From contig JABFRO010000001.1 of NCBI GenBank assembly GCA_013141125.1, forward strand, positions 372,001 to 436,000: DNA of 64,000 nucleotides, read 5' to 3'. Positions 8,094 to 16,622 of the stretch are shown here, in pieces. The position numbers and the translations under genes were made by a program. Within the stretch, counting starts at the first letter, position 1. Each line of letters starts with the position of its first letter. This DNA comes from Methylophilaceae bacterium (lineage in GTDB: Bacteria > Pseudomonadota > Gammaproteobacteria > Burkholderiales > Methylophilaceae). Under the pieces are notes generated by a model. That model searched no databases. It saw nothing but the letters and a program-made list of their open reading frames with translations, and was not told the DNA's origin.

Positions 8094-9269
8094 TTAACCT
8101 TCCTTCCCATCAATCCTTGATTGGGCCAGTATCGGCCCATAAACAAACATAAACAAGGAAAAAGCCGCGAGCCAGGCTAGCGTTGAACCATAAATGAAGG
8201 TTAGATACCAGTTGGGTAATGCGATTGGCAGCACTATCCTGAAAAAAGCCGCTACATTTACCAATACAAAGGCTATGGCAATGGCGTTGGATGCCCGTAG
8301 CGCACGCCCGGTGTGGCCTAACGCCACCCTTGCCATCATCCCTAACGTTAAAGTCCCGATCCCGCCCAACGTAAACGCATGTAGGGACAAAGACGGTTGG
8401 ATAAGCGAATAAGCAGAGAGTGTTGTCAGTACAAAGCCTATAATAATCCAGCCATAACCGACATAAAGCACCCACAATAGTGGCACATACCAGATTTTTT
8501 TAACATACCATCCAGCCACCCTGGCGCAATTGATGATGGCCGCCAACAACGCCGATATGGCCAACAATGTCCCCGAAATCCCAAGCATTTGCATCCCGAA
8601 TACCAGGACGGCGGATACGATAGAACCGTTATCCAATTGCGGATTACGGATAGCCAGTGTACCGGGTAATCCCCGTTCGGTAAAAAAAGGGAAGACACGC
8701 CCGGCCATCACCAGTATTAGGACAATGACAGTGGCCACAATGAGGCGAAGTCCGAACCAAGCCGTGCTTGGCTTAAGGCCTAGCATTTCGCAATGAACCA
8801 ATATGTTGCCCAACATCAATAGGAGCAACAGGCCGGTAAAAATCAAATTGTGATAGTGTTTAGTTTCAATGATTGGCTTGGTAATGTGGTAAGCCAAAAG
8901 GGGCAAGAACGCTAAATCGATGAACGCGATTAATAAATCCGGTAAAAGGCCTGCATAAAACGGCGCGATACGTCCATACAGCCATAACAAACACAACCCC
9001 GCCAATTTATCTCCGGTCAGCGTCGGATTGCCCGTCCAGTTTTTTACCGCAGTCAACAAGAACCCTGCTATTACGGCCCCACCATAGCCCAGTAGCATTT
9101 CATGGGCATGCCAGTAGGTTGATATATAATAATTTTCGGTAACCAAGGTGCCTTTAAAAATTGCGTCCCAGAGTAGGATCAGGATCAAGCCAGATAATCC
9201 GGCCAGCATAAAGAAGGGCCGAAATCCTAAGGCAAACAAAGGGTAATCGAAAATGTTTTGATTTTTCAT
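8094..9269 (-). CDS. nnrS: NnrS-family membrane protein
   Basis: 391 residues with about 12 membrane segments. The start FDYPLFALGFRPFFMLAGL and the later YWHAHEMLLGYGGAVIAGFLLTA are the signature of NnrS. NnrS is a heme-containing inner-membrane protein that protects cells against nitrosative stress by limiting dinitrosyl-iron complex formation, and it is commonly under NsrR or NnrR control. The gene stands alone on the minus strand. I find no convincing NsrR site upstream by eye. Confidence 0.93.
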   Translation of the reverse strand: MKNQNIFDYPLFALGFRPFFMLAGLSGLILILLWDAIFKGTLVTENYYISTYWHAHEMLLGYGGAVIAGFLLTAVKNWTGNPTLTGDKLAGLCLLWLYGRIAPFYAGLLPDLLIAFIDLAFLPLLAYHITKPIIETKHYHNLIFTGLLLLLMLGNILVHCEMLGLKPSTAWFGLRLIVATVIVLILVMAGRVFPFFTERGLPGTLAIRNPQLDNGSIVSAVLVFGMQMLGISGTLLAISALLAAIINCARVAGWYVKKIWYVPLLWVLYVGYGWIIIGFVLTTLSAYSLIQPSLSLHAFTLGGIGTLTLGMMARVALGHTGRALRASNAIAIAFVLVNVAAFFRIVLPIALPNWYLTFIYGSTLAWLAAFSLFMFVYGPILAQSRIDGKEG

Positions 9270-9444
9270 TGTAGTGGGCGCATCAGGTAGGCCATTACAG
9301 GATAGGGTAAAATTGTAATTATACGTATTTCATAAGCCATAGCATTCATTTGCCAAGAACATCCTATAATCCTGATGATATCTATGAATAAAACGTAGGG
9401 AATAGATGGGTCTTTTCCGCTAGCTTGGTATCCAAGCAAAGTTA

Positions 9445-9549
9445 ATTAAGGGAACCTCTATTAATTCGAATTTAAAAAATATGTTCTTCAAAAATTGCCT
9501 TTAGTTCCTAATATTTAGGAAAAAAGCAATTTTTAGGTGTCCCCTTAAT
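9445..9549. repeat. MITE-like palindromic element
   Basis: A 105-bp AT-rich element with nested inverted repeats: outer arms 9445-9457 and 9535-9549 (ATTAAGGG..ACCT against AGGT..CCCCTTAAT), middle arms AAAATTGC/GCAATTTT, and a central perfect TTCCTAA-TAT-TTAGGAA (9505-9521). It lies in the gene-free 9270-9631 stretch between nnrS and the HPP gene, which are both on the minus strand. It could be a non-autonomous transposon remnant or a large terminator for the HPP-reductase operon upstream. Confidence 0.5.
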
Positions 9550-9631
9550 AATAAATCAAAAGGTATTGCAAAAGTTAAGGCTATGAATGGTCTTACTAGG
9601 ATTTTGGGGCGAGGCAAGCTTTACCCGCACT

Positions 9632-10810
9632 CTAACCCTTTACGGCTATAGGCTGACTGTTGGCAAGTATTTGTCTTTCGGTATAAAGTGCCGCAATCAA
9701 GTTAGCCTGATACACCATACCCACCAAGCGGTTTTCTGTATTGACAATCGGGATTTGCCTGTGGCCTTTATTTGACATTAGCGGAATCAGTTCGGCGATA
9801 TGGGTATTTTCCGGCAGCACAGTCACTGGGGATGCCATGATATGGCCGACCGATTCAGGCTTGTTGGTCGATATGTCTGGCGTACGGCGTATAAATGCCC
9901 GAAACTTTTCCGGAAATGATTCATTAACTCCCATATTGATGAATTTAAAAAAGTCATTCCAGGTAATGATGCCGATAACACGCCTGGATTTGTCAATTAC
10001 CGGCAGTGCTTTCAGTTTTTCACACTGCATTATTTGCCACGCTGCCTCAACGTCCGTGCCGTATTCAACAGCCAAACCATCTTTAACCATAATATCTGCA
10101 CAAGTAATTTCACCGCTATGCCGCTTAAAGCTATTCTTTTGGACATCCGTCAGGAGTTTACTTAAATCACCGGAAGAAACATCCATAAAGGTATCCCTAT
10201 TTTGAAGGGCCTGTTCCACATCTTGTTCTGAAACCCCAGTATGTTGGGCAGGCTCAACAATAAAACCGTGTTTACTTTTTTTTCGGCTGGACGGTTTCCA
10301 TATCCCGACAGGGTATTCATGGCGTAACAACCAGCGGTTGATAATAAGGGACAAAGCCAGCATGATCGCCACATTTAAGCCCACCGGCATCAGTACAAAA
10401 CCATAGCCTAATGATGTGATTGGATCGCCCGACATGACCGGTGCCAGCGCTGATGCGGCACCGGGAGGATGAAGGCAACGCAACAAAAGCATGGCAAGGA
10501 CACTTCCGCCGACGGCATAGGCTGATGCGAATGCCGTATCGGAAACGAGTTGGGCGCACGCGACACCGATAACAGTTGACACCAGTTGTCCACCGACCAG
10601 CGGCCAAGGTTGGGCCAGTGGGCTATTGGGGATGATAAACAAAATGACCGCTGAGGCCCCCATGGATGCGATGAGCATGGGATAGGCGGGGGTTAAGACA
10701 AATTGTTGGGATAACTTTGCGGTCACCAGAATGACAATGAAACACGAAACGACAGAAAGATATTTGCCTTTGAGGCTTAAATTGACCGGATCAACCGGAA
10801 TGAGGTTCAT
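9632..10810 (-). CDS. HPP-family membrane protein with two CBS domains
   Basis: 392 residues. The N-terminal half has four or five membrane helices including CLHPPGAASALAP, the motif that names the HPP family. The C-terminal half carries two CBS modules (ADIMVKDGLAVEYGT... and VGHIMASPVTVLPEN...), which usually bind adenosyl ligands. A plant HPP protein transports nitrite, so nitrite movement is a plausible role in this neighbourhood, but unproven. It follows the reductase gene by 13 bases on the same strand. Confidence 0.88.
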   Translation of the reverse strand: MNLIPVDPVNLSLKGKYLSVVSCFIVILVTAKLSQQFVLTPAYPMLIASMGASAVILFIIPNSPLAQPWPLVGGQLVSTVIGVACAQLVSDTAFASAYAVGGSVLAMLLLRCLHPPGAASALAPVMSGDPITSLGYGFVLMPVGLNVAIMLALSLIINRWLLRHEYPVGIWKPSSRKKSKHGFIVEPAQHTGVSEQDVEQALQNRDTFMDVSSGDLSKLLTDVQKNSFKRHSGEITCADIMVKDGLAVEYGTDVEAAWQIMQCEKLKALPVIDKSRRVIGIITWNDFFKFINMGVNESFPEKFRAFIRRTPDISTNKPESVGHIMASPVTVLPENTHIAELIPLMSNKGHRQIPIVNTENRLVGMVYQANLIAALYTERQILANSQPIAVKG

Positions 10811-10823
10811 CGGAGTTATTTGC

Positions 10824-11795
10824 TCAATGCGTAGAAATCAGGAAAGCATCGGCATAAATGTCCGCGATCGCTGCGCCTTTGAGAAAGGCCTGTTTTTTCA
10901 TCTGGTTGACCATATCTGGATGACCGCAGAGAAATACCCGCCAACCCTTAAGGTCGGGAATGCCGGATAAAGCGATTTCATTGACCCGGCCAGCCGCAAA
11001 ACCTTCAGGAATGTGACTGCCCGATAGGCACGGGGTGTAATGGAAATTTTGGTGCTGTTCAGCAAGTTGGCGCATTTCGTCAATCCGGTACAGGTCTTCT
11101 AGCTCACGGCTACCGTGGAAAAGATGGATAGGGCCGGTATGCCCATTAGCCAAGGCATCCGTCAGTATTCCTGCCAGCGGAGCCAAGCCCGTTCCCGTAC
11201 CGACTAACAGTATGCCTTGCTCATGCCGTTCGGGAATATAAAAGCAATGGCCACGCGCTTCCGAGACGGCGATTGAATCACCCATGTTAACCTCATCGTG
11301 CAGCCAGCTGCTGAATACGCCCCCAGGCAAACGCCGGATATGAAATTCCAGCGTATTTGATTGTTCCGGGATGTTGGCGGTTGAATAGCTTCGGGTCAGG
11401 CCATCGCTTCGCTGCAAATTGACAAACTGTCCGGCATTGAATTCAAAGGCATCCTCGAATGCGACGACTAACAGGATGGTATTCCTGTTTAGTAGCTTGT
11501 TGGTAATGACCCTGCCCATTCGATAAAACTCCGACTGGTCGGGGAGTTTTAAGTGCATATCTTGCTCTGGGTAACATTGGCAGGCCAGAAAATAATTCTG
11601 TTTTATCTGGGTGTTTTTTAAACCGGATTGGGCGGCTTTCGGCGGTCTTACGTTGGCGCTGCGTACCATGCAACTATGGCAGGTACCTTTTTTACAGGCA
11701 AAGGACAGATTAATATTTTCCCGCAACAGTGCGTCGAGGACAGTCTCGTCAGACTTACAAATGTAAGTATTTTGGTCGATGGTTAACGTATACAT
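10824..11795 (-). CDS. 2Fe-2S ferredoxin / FAD / NAD(P) oxidoreductase
   Basis: About 323 residues in three modules: a plant-type ferredoxin domain (ACKKGTCHSC and a fourth cysteine in LACQCYP), an FAD domain with TRSYSTAN, and a nucleotide domain starting LLVGTGTGLAPL. The layout equals the reductase components of methane and phenol hydroxylases and of flavohemoglobin-like electron chains. With a truncated hemoglobin directly upstream it may re-reduce the globin for NO dioxygenation. ATG 11795 has AGG eight bases upstream; the longer GTG start at 11804 is less likely. Confidence 0.88.
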   Translation of the reverse strand: MYTLTIDQNTYICKSDETVLDALLRENINLSFACKKGTCHSCMVRSANVRPPKAAQSGLKNTQIKQNYFLACQCYPEQDMHLKLPDQSEFYRMGRVITNKLLNRNTILLVVAFEDAFEFNAGQFVNLQRSDGLTRSYSTANIPEQSNTLEFHIRRLPGGVFSSWLHDEVNMGDSIAVSEARGHCFYIPERHEQGILLVGTGTGLAPLAGILTDALANGHTGPIHLFHGSRELEDLYRIDEMRQLAEQHQNFHYTPCLSGSHIPEGFAAGRVNEIALSGIPDLKGWRVFLCGHPDMVNQMKKQAFLKGAAIADIYADAFLISTH

Positions 11796-11819
11796 AGTGT
11801 GCACCTTTTATGTAAGACT

Positions 11820-11845
11820 CAAGGACGATTTGCTGATCGCCCTTG
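11820..11845. terminator. Hairpin between glbN and the reductase gene
   Basis: CAAGGACGAT and ATCGCCCTTG pair (10 bp, one G-T) around a 6-base loop, in the 72-base gap between the globin and reductase genes. There is no T-run, so it could be a partial terminator or an mRNA stability hairpin. Confidence 0.4.
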
Positions 11846-11867
11846 CGACTGACTAAAGCCGTTTTGC

Positions 11868-12236
11868 TTATTTCCCCAACACATCATTCCGTGTGCTTTC
11901 GGCGATTGCGGCGGCCTCTGCAATAAGGTCTCCAGGGACATTCAATTCAGTCAGGGTTGCGCCTAAGTGTTCCATGACGGCATTAAAATGGTCTTCATTT
12001 AACCCAGTTTTAACCAGATTAGCATGGGCATTCCGCATATCCTGGCCGGTATAGTTGTTGGGCCCGCCAAACGCCATCGTGAAGAAGGCTTTTTGCTTGG
12101 CTAATTGCTTGTCCATGTCGGTGTTGTCGAAAAAACGGTTGATACGGTGGTCGTTCAGTACTTTGCGGTAAAAAATATTAACGGCTGCATCCACGGCTGG
12201 CTCGCCGCCGATTCTTTCGTATAGTGTTGCGCTCAT
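11868..12236 (-). CDS. glbN: Group 1 truncated hemoglobin
   Basis: 122 residues, the normal size. It starts LYERIGGEPAVDAAVNIFYRKVL (the 2-on-2 globin A/B helices), then has FFDNTDMDKQLAKQKAFFTMAFGGPN (CD-E region) and DMRNAHANLVKTGLNEDHF, whose histidine is the proximal heme ligand. Group 1 truncated globins of this kind detoxify NO with oxygen to nitrate. The adjacent ferredoxin-type reductase is a plausible partner. TGGAGA precedes the ATG. Confidence 0.93.
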   Translation of the reverse strand: MSATLYERIGGEPAVDAAVNIFYRKVLNDHRINRFFDNTDMDKQLAKQKAFFTMAFGGPNNYTGQDMRNAHANLVKTGLNEDHFNAVMEHLGATLTELNVPGDLIAEAAAIAESTRNDVLGK

Positions 12237-12450
12237 GTGTTGTCTCCAGATCTTTATGTGAGTTTTTCGGGCTAAATCTATAGCAATAATCTAAATGAAA
12301 CCAAACAAGGTTGGCTGCAAGAAAATAATAGCGGATAAATAGATTTAATACAATTTAAATATGTTATAAGTTATATATACTAGGCAATTTTTCACAGACT
12401 GTGTTTTGTTTTCCTGCTATGCTAAAAAAATGACCAAAAAGGGAGAATTT

Positions 12451-13086
12451 ATGGCTGATCATATTGGCTCGCGTCAGCGCCAAATTTTGGAATTGCTGCT
12501 TGAGCATAAAGAAGGGCTGTGCATCGATGAAATTGCCAAAACTGTCAATATCTCACGCAACGCAGTACAGCAGCATGTTTCCGCCCTGGAATTAGAGGGC
12601 TACCTGCAAGCGGGTGAACTTACTAAAACAGCGGGTCGTCCGGTACGAAGTTATGTGTTGACCGAAGCAGGCATCAACAGTTTCCCAAAGCAATATGCCT
12701 GGTTTTCTACGCTGATGCTGACTGACCTGAAAAACGAAATAGGCCATGAAGCTTTTCAGCGCTACATGTATAGGCTTGGCGATAGCCTGTCACAAAGTTA
12801 CAAATATCGTTTTGCGGGGAAAAGGCCAGACGAGCGCCGCGAAGAATTATTGAAAATAATGGATGAGTTGGGTTATAAGACCAGCGGTAAGCCGGATTCA
12901 AATGGCACTGACCCGACAACCATTAAAGCCTACAACTGCATATTCCATGATTTGGCGCAAAAGCATAATGAGATCTGTAAGTTTGACATAGCCCTCATGA
13001 CTTCTTTGCTGGAAAAAGATGTTGAGCTGACGGAATGTATGGCAAAAGGGAGAGGAGTGTGTTGCTTTAAAATTATCGTCAAATGA
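12451..13086 (+). CDS. HTH regulator with C-terminal cysteine cluster (SufR-like)
   Basis: 211 residues. A winged helix (RQRQILELLLEHKEGLCIDEIAKTVNISRNAVQQHVS in outline) precedes a wing GRPVRSYVLTEAG and a C-terminal part with four cysteines after residue 160, spaced C-x12-C, x19-C and x7-CC. This recalls SufR/NsrR-type Fe-S sensing repressors, though the later spacing differs from cyanobacterial SufR. It is transcribed divergently from glbN, a natural target. ATG 12451 with GGGAGA is preferred over 12406, which has none. An Fe-S or NO sensor role is inferred. Confidence 0.75.
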   Translation: MADHIGSRQRQILELLLEHKEGLCIDEIAKTVNISRNAVQQHVSALELEGYLQAGELTKTAGRPVRSYVLTEAGINSFPKQYAWFSTLMLTDLKNEIGHEAFQRYMYRLGDSLSQSYKYRFAGKRPDERREELLKIMDELGYKTSGKPDSNGTDPTTIKAYNCIFHDLAQKHNEICKFDIALMTSLLEKDVELTECMAKGRGVCCFKIIVK

Positions 13087-13218
13087 TTCTCTAATTGGGT
13101 ATCGGCTTGAGCAGGCAGTTACATCCATAAGGTTGCCGTCCATATAATTATTGCCAATCAATTTTAGCTTCTCGTTTTTTATCACTTGTTCTTGGCGAAC
13201 GATTTGAAGCTGGCTCAG

Positions 13219-13518
13219 TTAATCGACAGGTTTATTTTTTTTATGCCAATAAACTGAATAGACCAGAATGATTAAGGTATAAATAAATATTTCGGTATAT
13301 AACTCTTCACGACTTTCTGAAGATACCTGATCCACTGTATCAAAAGAAGCTCTGGCTTGTGACCATGAAACCGTTCGTGCATTCTGTTCATTTACGATGG
13401 GATTGCCAATCTGGAATTGCTGCTGTTGAAAATCCCCGGTTGATTTAACCATGCTTTCAATTGCGAAAACTTCAAATGAGAATACCAGTACGAATAAGTA
13501 AATTGCGATTATTTTCAT
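13219..13518 (-). CDS. Small exported/membrane protein of unknown function
   Basis: 99 residues: an N-terminal hydrophobic segment (residues 4-19) resembling a signal peptide or anchor, a polar middle rich in Gln and Ser, and a second membrane segment (about 75-90) ending in a charged tail KKNKP. I recognise no family. Its upstream region contains a copy of the 17-base motif also found before haoA and cytochrome P460, so it may belong to the hydroxylamine-oxidation regulon. Confidence 0.6.
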   Translation of the reverse strand: MKIIAIYLFVLVFSFEVFAIESMVKSTGDFQQQQFQIGNPIVNEQNARTVSWSQARASFDTVDQVSSESREELYTEIFIYTLIILVYSVYWHKKNKPVD

Positions 13519-13548
13519 TTGCTTTCCATTGAAGAAGGTTTAAGTCAA

Positions 13549-13565
13549 TATAGTATTGATACGAT
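13549..13565 (+). promoter_or_regulatory. Shared 17-base motif, copy 1
   Basis: TATAGTATTGATACGAT, 31 bases before the start of the minus-strand unknown gene (13518). It matches the haoA copy TATAGTTTTGATTCGAT in 15 of 17 positions. The flank GTCAA just before it is also present at copy 3. Confidence 0.6.
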
Positions 13566-13771
13566 GTTATATTGGTGCTTTTTCAATGAGAAAGCAATTC
13601 CTTTTTCGTTCCCGTACATGCCTTCAAGTATGTATTGGAGTTACTTTCAATATTTTCAATTGGTTAATAAAAAATACATAAAGGATAACTGCCCGACAAC
13701 ACTGGTCGTCTTGGATTGTTAGTACAATTTATTCGAGAAGCCGTAGGGTAAAACTAAAAATTATGTTATTT

Positions 13772-13788
13772 TATAGTTTTGATTCGAT
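13772..13788 (+). promoter_or_regulatory. Shared 17-base motif, copy 2, at the haoA promoter
   Basis: TATAGTTTTGATTCGAT lies 40 bases before the haoA ATG and ends exactly at a good -10 candidate, TATAAT at 13788-13793. A protein bound here would sit between the -35 and -10 boxes, as repressors and MerR-type activators do. Confidence 0.65.
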
Positions 13789-13827
13789 ATAATAAAGATT
13801 GGCTTGATCTATTCTTGAGGGGAAGCT

Positions 13828-15444
13828 ATGAAAACCACGTTGCTTTTTTTGTTTGCTACACTACTGCTATGTCTAAATTGGCAAGTTGCCCTGGCAGAAA
13901 AGCCTGATTTCGCGCAGGTCAAAAAAAACTATTACGACACCCATCCCGGCAAGGGCAGCCACGGCGAACACTGGCAACCTATCCCTATCCAACAATACTG
14001 GAACCCAAAAGATTTCTATACCCCACCGCAAACGATTCAAGGCGAATTCAGTCAAGAAAACTGCGTGGGCTGTCATGAGGCAACGACTCCTGGCGCTTAC
14101 CATGCCTGGAAAAAAAGCGTCCACAGCGATTTGGCGGCAATCCGCAATTTACCCGACAGCGATGTCCGTGCTTACAAAAAGGCTAAGCTAACCGAAGTAG
14201 AAAACAATTTGCATAAACTGGGTTTATTGGAAGAAGGGAAACAATTGGAGCAAGTTGGCTGTATTGATTGTCACGGAGGACTAGGCAAAAAAACCATTGA
14301 CCATGCTAAAAATTTAATGATGCCAGACCGCGCCGCTTGTGGTGCTTGCCATCAGGATGAGTTTGCCGAGGCGGAATCCGAGAAAGAACAAAAATGGCCG
14401 CAAAAGCAATGGGATCAGGGTCACCCTTCCCATGCCGTCGATTGGGCTGCGAATGTTGAAAATGCGGTGTGGGCGGCGATGCCGGAACGTGAAGTCGCGC
14501 AAGGCTGTGATTCCTGCCATTATCAACAAAACAAATGTGATGGCTGCCATACCCGTCATACATTTTCGGTCGCCGAAGCACGCCAACCAGAGGCCTGTTC
14601 GACCTGCCACAACGGTGCCGACCATAATGAGTTTGAGAATTTCATGCTGTCCAAGCACGGCACGCAGTTCCTGACCATGGGTAAAAGCCAATGGAATTTT
14701 GAAGCCCCCTTGAAGGATGCTATCACCAAGGGCGGTTATACCGCACCAACTTGCCAACTCTGCCATTTTGAGTTTCATGGTGAGTATTCGCATAATCTGG
14801 TGCGGAAAGTCCGTTGGGCATTTAACCCGACTCCGGCCATTGCGGATAACCTTAATCATCCCTGGTTTGAAGATCGCAAAAAAGCCTGGGTACAAACTTG
14901 CACGTTGTGCCATTCGGAAAGTTTTGCCAAAGCTTATTTGGATACCGCCGACAAAGGCACCATCCAGGGCCTAAAAGTGGAGCAGGAAGCTAAAAGCGTT
15001 ATCAAAGCGCTCTATAAAGACGGTTTACTCACTGGACAAAATACCAATCGTCCCGCACCGCCCGCGCCTGAAAAAGATGATGCGGGCGGCTTTTTCCAAT
15101 TGTTCTGGGCGAAAGGCAATAACCCCAGCCGCGTCGAACGGATTTATGCGGACATGTGGGAGCATGATTTGATCAAGCATTACAAAGGCATTTTCCACGC
15201 GAATCCAGGCGGTTATACCTATACCGAAGGATGGTCTTCACTCATGCGCGATTATGCCGAAATTATGGATGAAGACACCAAGTTGCGTGAGTCAGCAAGA
15301 AATAAATCAGATGCGAAAGCGGCCACATCTATTGAAAGCAGCAACCAGATGGATTTTGGGTCGATATTGGCCGGTTTAGTTTTGGTCATCCTAGGGCTGT
15401 TTGTTGGTTACTTAGTTCTTAAGTCTAAGCAAGAGGACAAGTAG
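13828..15444 (+). CDS. haoA: Octaheme hydroxylamine oxidoreductase HaoA
   Basis: 538 residues with a signal peptide (about 1-23) and eight c-heme motifs: CVGCH (C79), CIDCH, CGACH, CDSCH, CDGCH, CSTCH, CQLCH and CTLCH. This count and the long helical C-terminus with HANPGGYTYTEGWSSLMRDYAEI match HAO, where a tyrosine crosslinks the catalytic P460 heme. A C-terminal membrane helix (about 510-530) should tether it to the membrane. It oxidises hydroxylamine formed when methane monooxygenase attacks ammonia, giving NO. haoB follows after four bases. GAGGGGAAGC provides the ribosome site. Confidence 0.94.
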   Translation: MKTTLLFLFATLLLCLNWQVALAEKPDFAQVKKNYYDTHPGKGSHGEHWQPIPIQQYWNPKDFYTPPQTIQGEFSQENCVGCHEATTPGAYHAWKKSVHSDLAAIRNLPDSDVRAYKKAKLTEVENNLHKLGLLEEGKQLEQVGCIDCHGGLGKKTIDHAKNLMMPDRAACGACHQDEFAEAESEKEQKWPQKQWDQGHPSHAVDWAANVENAVWAAMPEREVAQGCDSCHYQQNKCDGCHTRHTFSVAEARQPEACSTCHNGADHNEFENFMLSKHGTQFLTMGKSQWNFEAPLKDAITKGGYTAPTCQLCHFEFHGEYSHNLVRKVRWAFNPTPAIADNLNHPWFEDRKKAWVQTCTLCHSESFAKAYLDTADKGTIQGLKVEQEAKSVIKALYKDGLLTGQNTNRPAPPAPEKDDAGGFFQLFWAKGNNPSRVERIYADMWEHDLIKHYKGIFHANPGGYTYTEGWSSLMRDYAEIMDEDTKLRESARNKSDAKAATSIESSNQMDFGSILAGLVLVILGLFVGYLVLKSKQEDK

Positions 15445-15448
15445 CATT

Positions 15449-16456
15449 GTGGCTTGGACTCTTAAAAAAAGTGTGCTGTTGTTATGCTGCGGCACACTGT
15501 TGTTCACTGGCAGCGCGTTGTTGTACCAACAAGTCAGGGCTGCTTTTTTTGATGGCGGAGAATCCCGGCAACTAAACCCAACACAACTGAGTGTCAAACA
15601 TATCCAAGGGCAAACATCTGATCTACAGGGAGCTTTTCCAGTAGATTCCGTCGATAACTATTCTGTCCAACGGGATGGCAAGGATGCCTTCAGTCTTTTG
15701 CTGGCACATTATAAGGATAGCCAGAACCAACAACGCCGTGCCGTGCTTTTTCCCAAGGGCAAGCAGGAGATGGGTGCATTGCCAAGCCCCACAGGACTGC
15801 GCCAAACGATATGGCTGGAGGCGGCTAAGTCCATCAGCCAAAATACCCCCAAAGGCGCGCTGCTGTTAAGCTGGTGGGATGATGGACAGAAAATCCACTT
15901 TTTGAGTGGCCGTGAGGCTTGGGTCAGCAAGCCGGCAGAAGAAACTTTCATCAGTCCCGTGTGGAAAAGTATGAAAGCCAACTTTTTGCTGGCCTCAGAC
16001 TCAGAGCGAGGTCAATTAGCTAATATGGCACATTGGCTGACCATGGGCAGCGACAAGGCCTTAGTGGAAATGCGGAAGTTTTTTGGTACGTCCAGGCCAA
16101 TCTATTTGCTCGTCACCAATGACCTGTTGATGCGTCTTGGTGAAATGGTGGATTATGGCGGCACACCGTTAGCATTCAGTTCAAAAACTGTCCCTGCACA
16201 CGACAACCTGCATGGCGATATTGCCCAGATCAAGCAGTGGGCTTACGAAGAAGGCGGCGGCAACTACCTGGTGCAGAAAGAAGGGCTACACTATCATGTC
16301 TGGGCGACACCTAAAGCCTCAGTAACAGAAAATAAATCCTTGCTGGTACGGCTTCTGCCTTTTGTTGATTCCCTCAAAAAACTTCCTGAGCACGTCAAAC
16401 TTGTTTACCAAAGTCACTGGGGCGGCTATTTGTCGATATACAAAATTGATTTGTAA
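15449..16456 (+). CDS. haoB: HaoB, partner protein of hydroxylamine oxidoreductase
   Basis: 335 residues with one N-terminal membrane helix (about 8-28) and a large periplasmic domain without heme motifs. The position directly after haoA, the length and the single anchor match HaoB of nitrifiers and methanotrophs. Its biochemical role is not established. Start is GTG 15449, four bases after the haoA stop; no in-frame ATG fits as well. The assignment rests mostly on synteny. Confidence 0.82.
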   Translation: MAWTLKKSVLLLCCGTLLFTGSALLYQQVRAAFFDGGESRQLNPTQLSVKHIQGQTSDLQGAFPVDSVDNYSVQRDGKDAFSLLLAHYKDSQNQQRRAVLFPKGKQEMGALPSPTGLRQTIWLEAAKSISQNTPKGALLLSWWDDGQKIHFLSGREAWVSKPAEETFISPVWKSMKANFLLASDSERGQLANMAHWLTMGSDKALVEMRKFFGTSRPIYLLVTNDLLMRLGEMVDYGGTPLAFSSKTVPAHDNLHGDIAQIKQWAYEEGGGNYLVQKEGLHYHVWATPKASVTENKSLLVRLLPFVDSLKKLPEHVKLVYQSHWGGYLSIYKIDL

Positions 16457-16517
16457 TTATCAATAAGTGCCAACTTGATTGTTGAGGGTTTCGCTTTGTC
16501 AGGCGACTTATTTTAGT

Positions 16518-16534
16518 ATCGAATAAAAACTATA
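16518..16534 (-). promoter_or_regulatory. Shared 17-base motif, copy 3
   Basis: Read on the minus strand the site is TATAGTTTTTATTCGAT, one mismatch from the haoA copy. Like copy 1 it is preceded by GTCAA. It lies in the haoB-P460 gap. Confidence 0.6.
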
Positions 16535-16565
16535 TTGACAAGCGCCAGGAATGGTATTAATAATA

Positions 16566-16596
16566 CGCCTATAGTTTTGATTCAAAACTATAGGCG
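16566..16596. promoter_or_regulatory. Perfect 31-base palindrome containing motif copy 4
   Basis: Two 15-base arms (16566-16580, 16582-16596) around one base. The arm carries TATAGTTTTGATTC, the first 14 bases of the shared motif. A short T-run (CTAATTTTT) follows, so it could also be the haoB terminator. It ends 26 bases before the P460 gene. The shared sequence argues for an operator; both roles may apply. Confidence 0.6.
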
Positions 16597-16622
16597 CTAA
16601 TTTTTACTACGGGGATATAATT

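Noticed and set aside
13519-13722. 67-codon plus-strand frame upstream of haoA
   Set aside because: It covers promoter motif copy 1 and has no ribosome site; rich in aromatic residues like translated AT-rich DNA.
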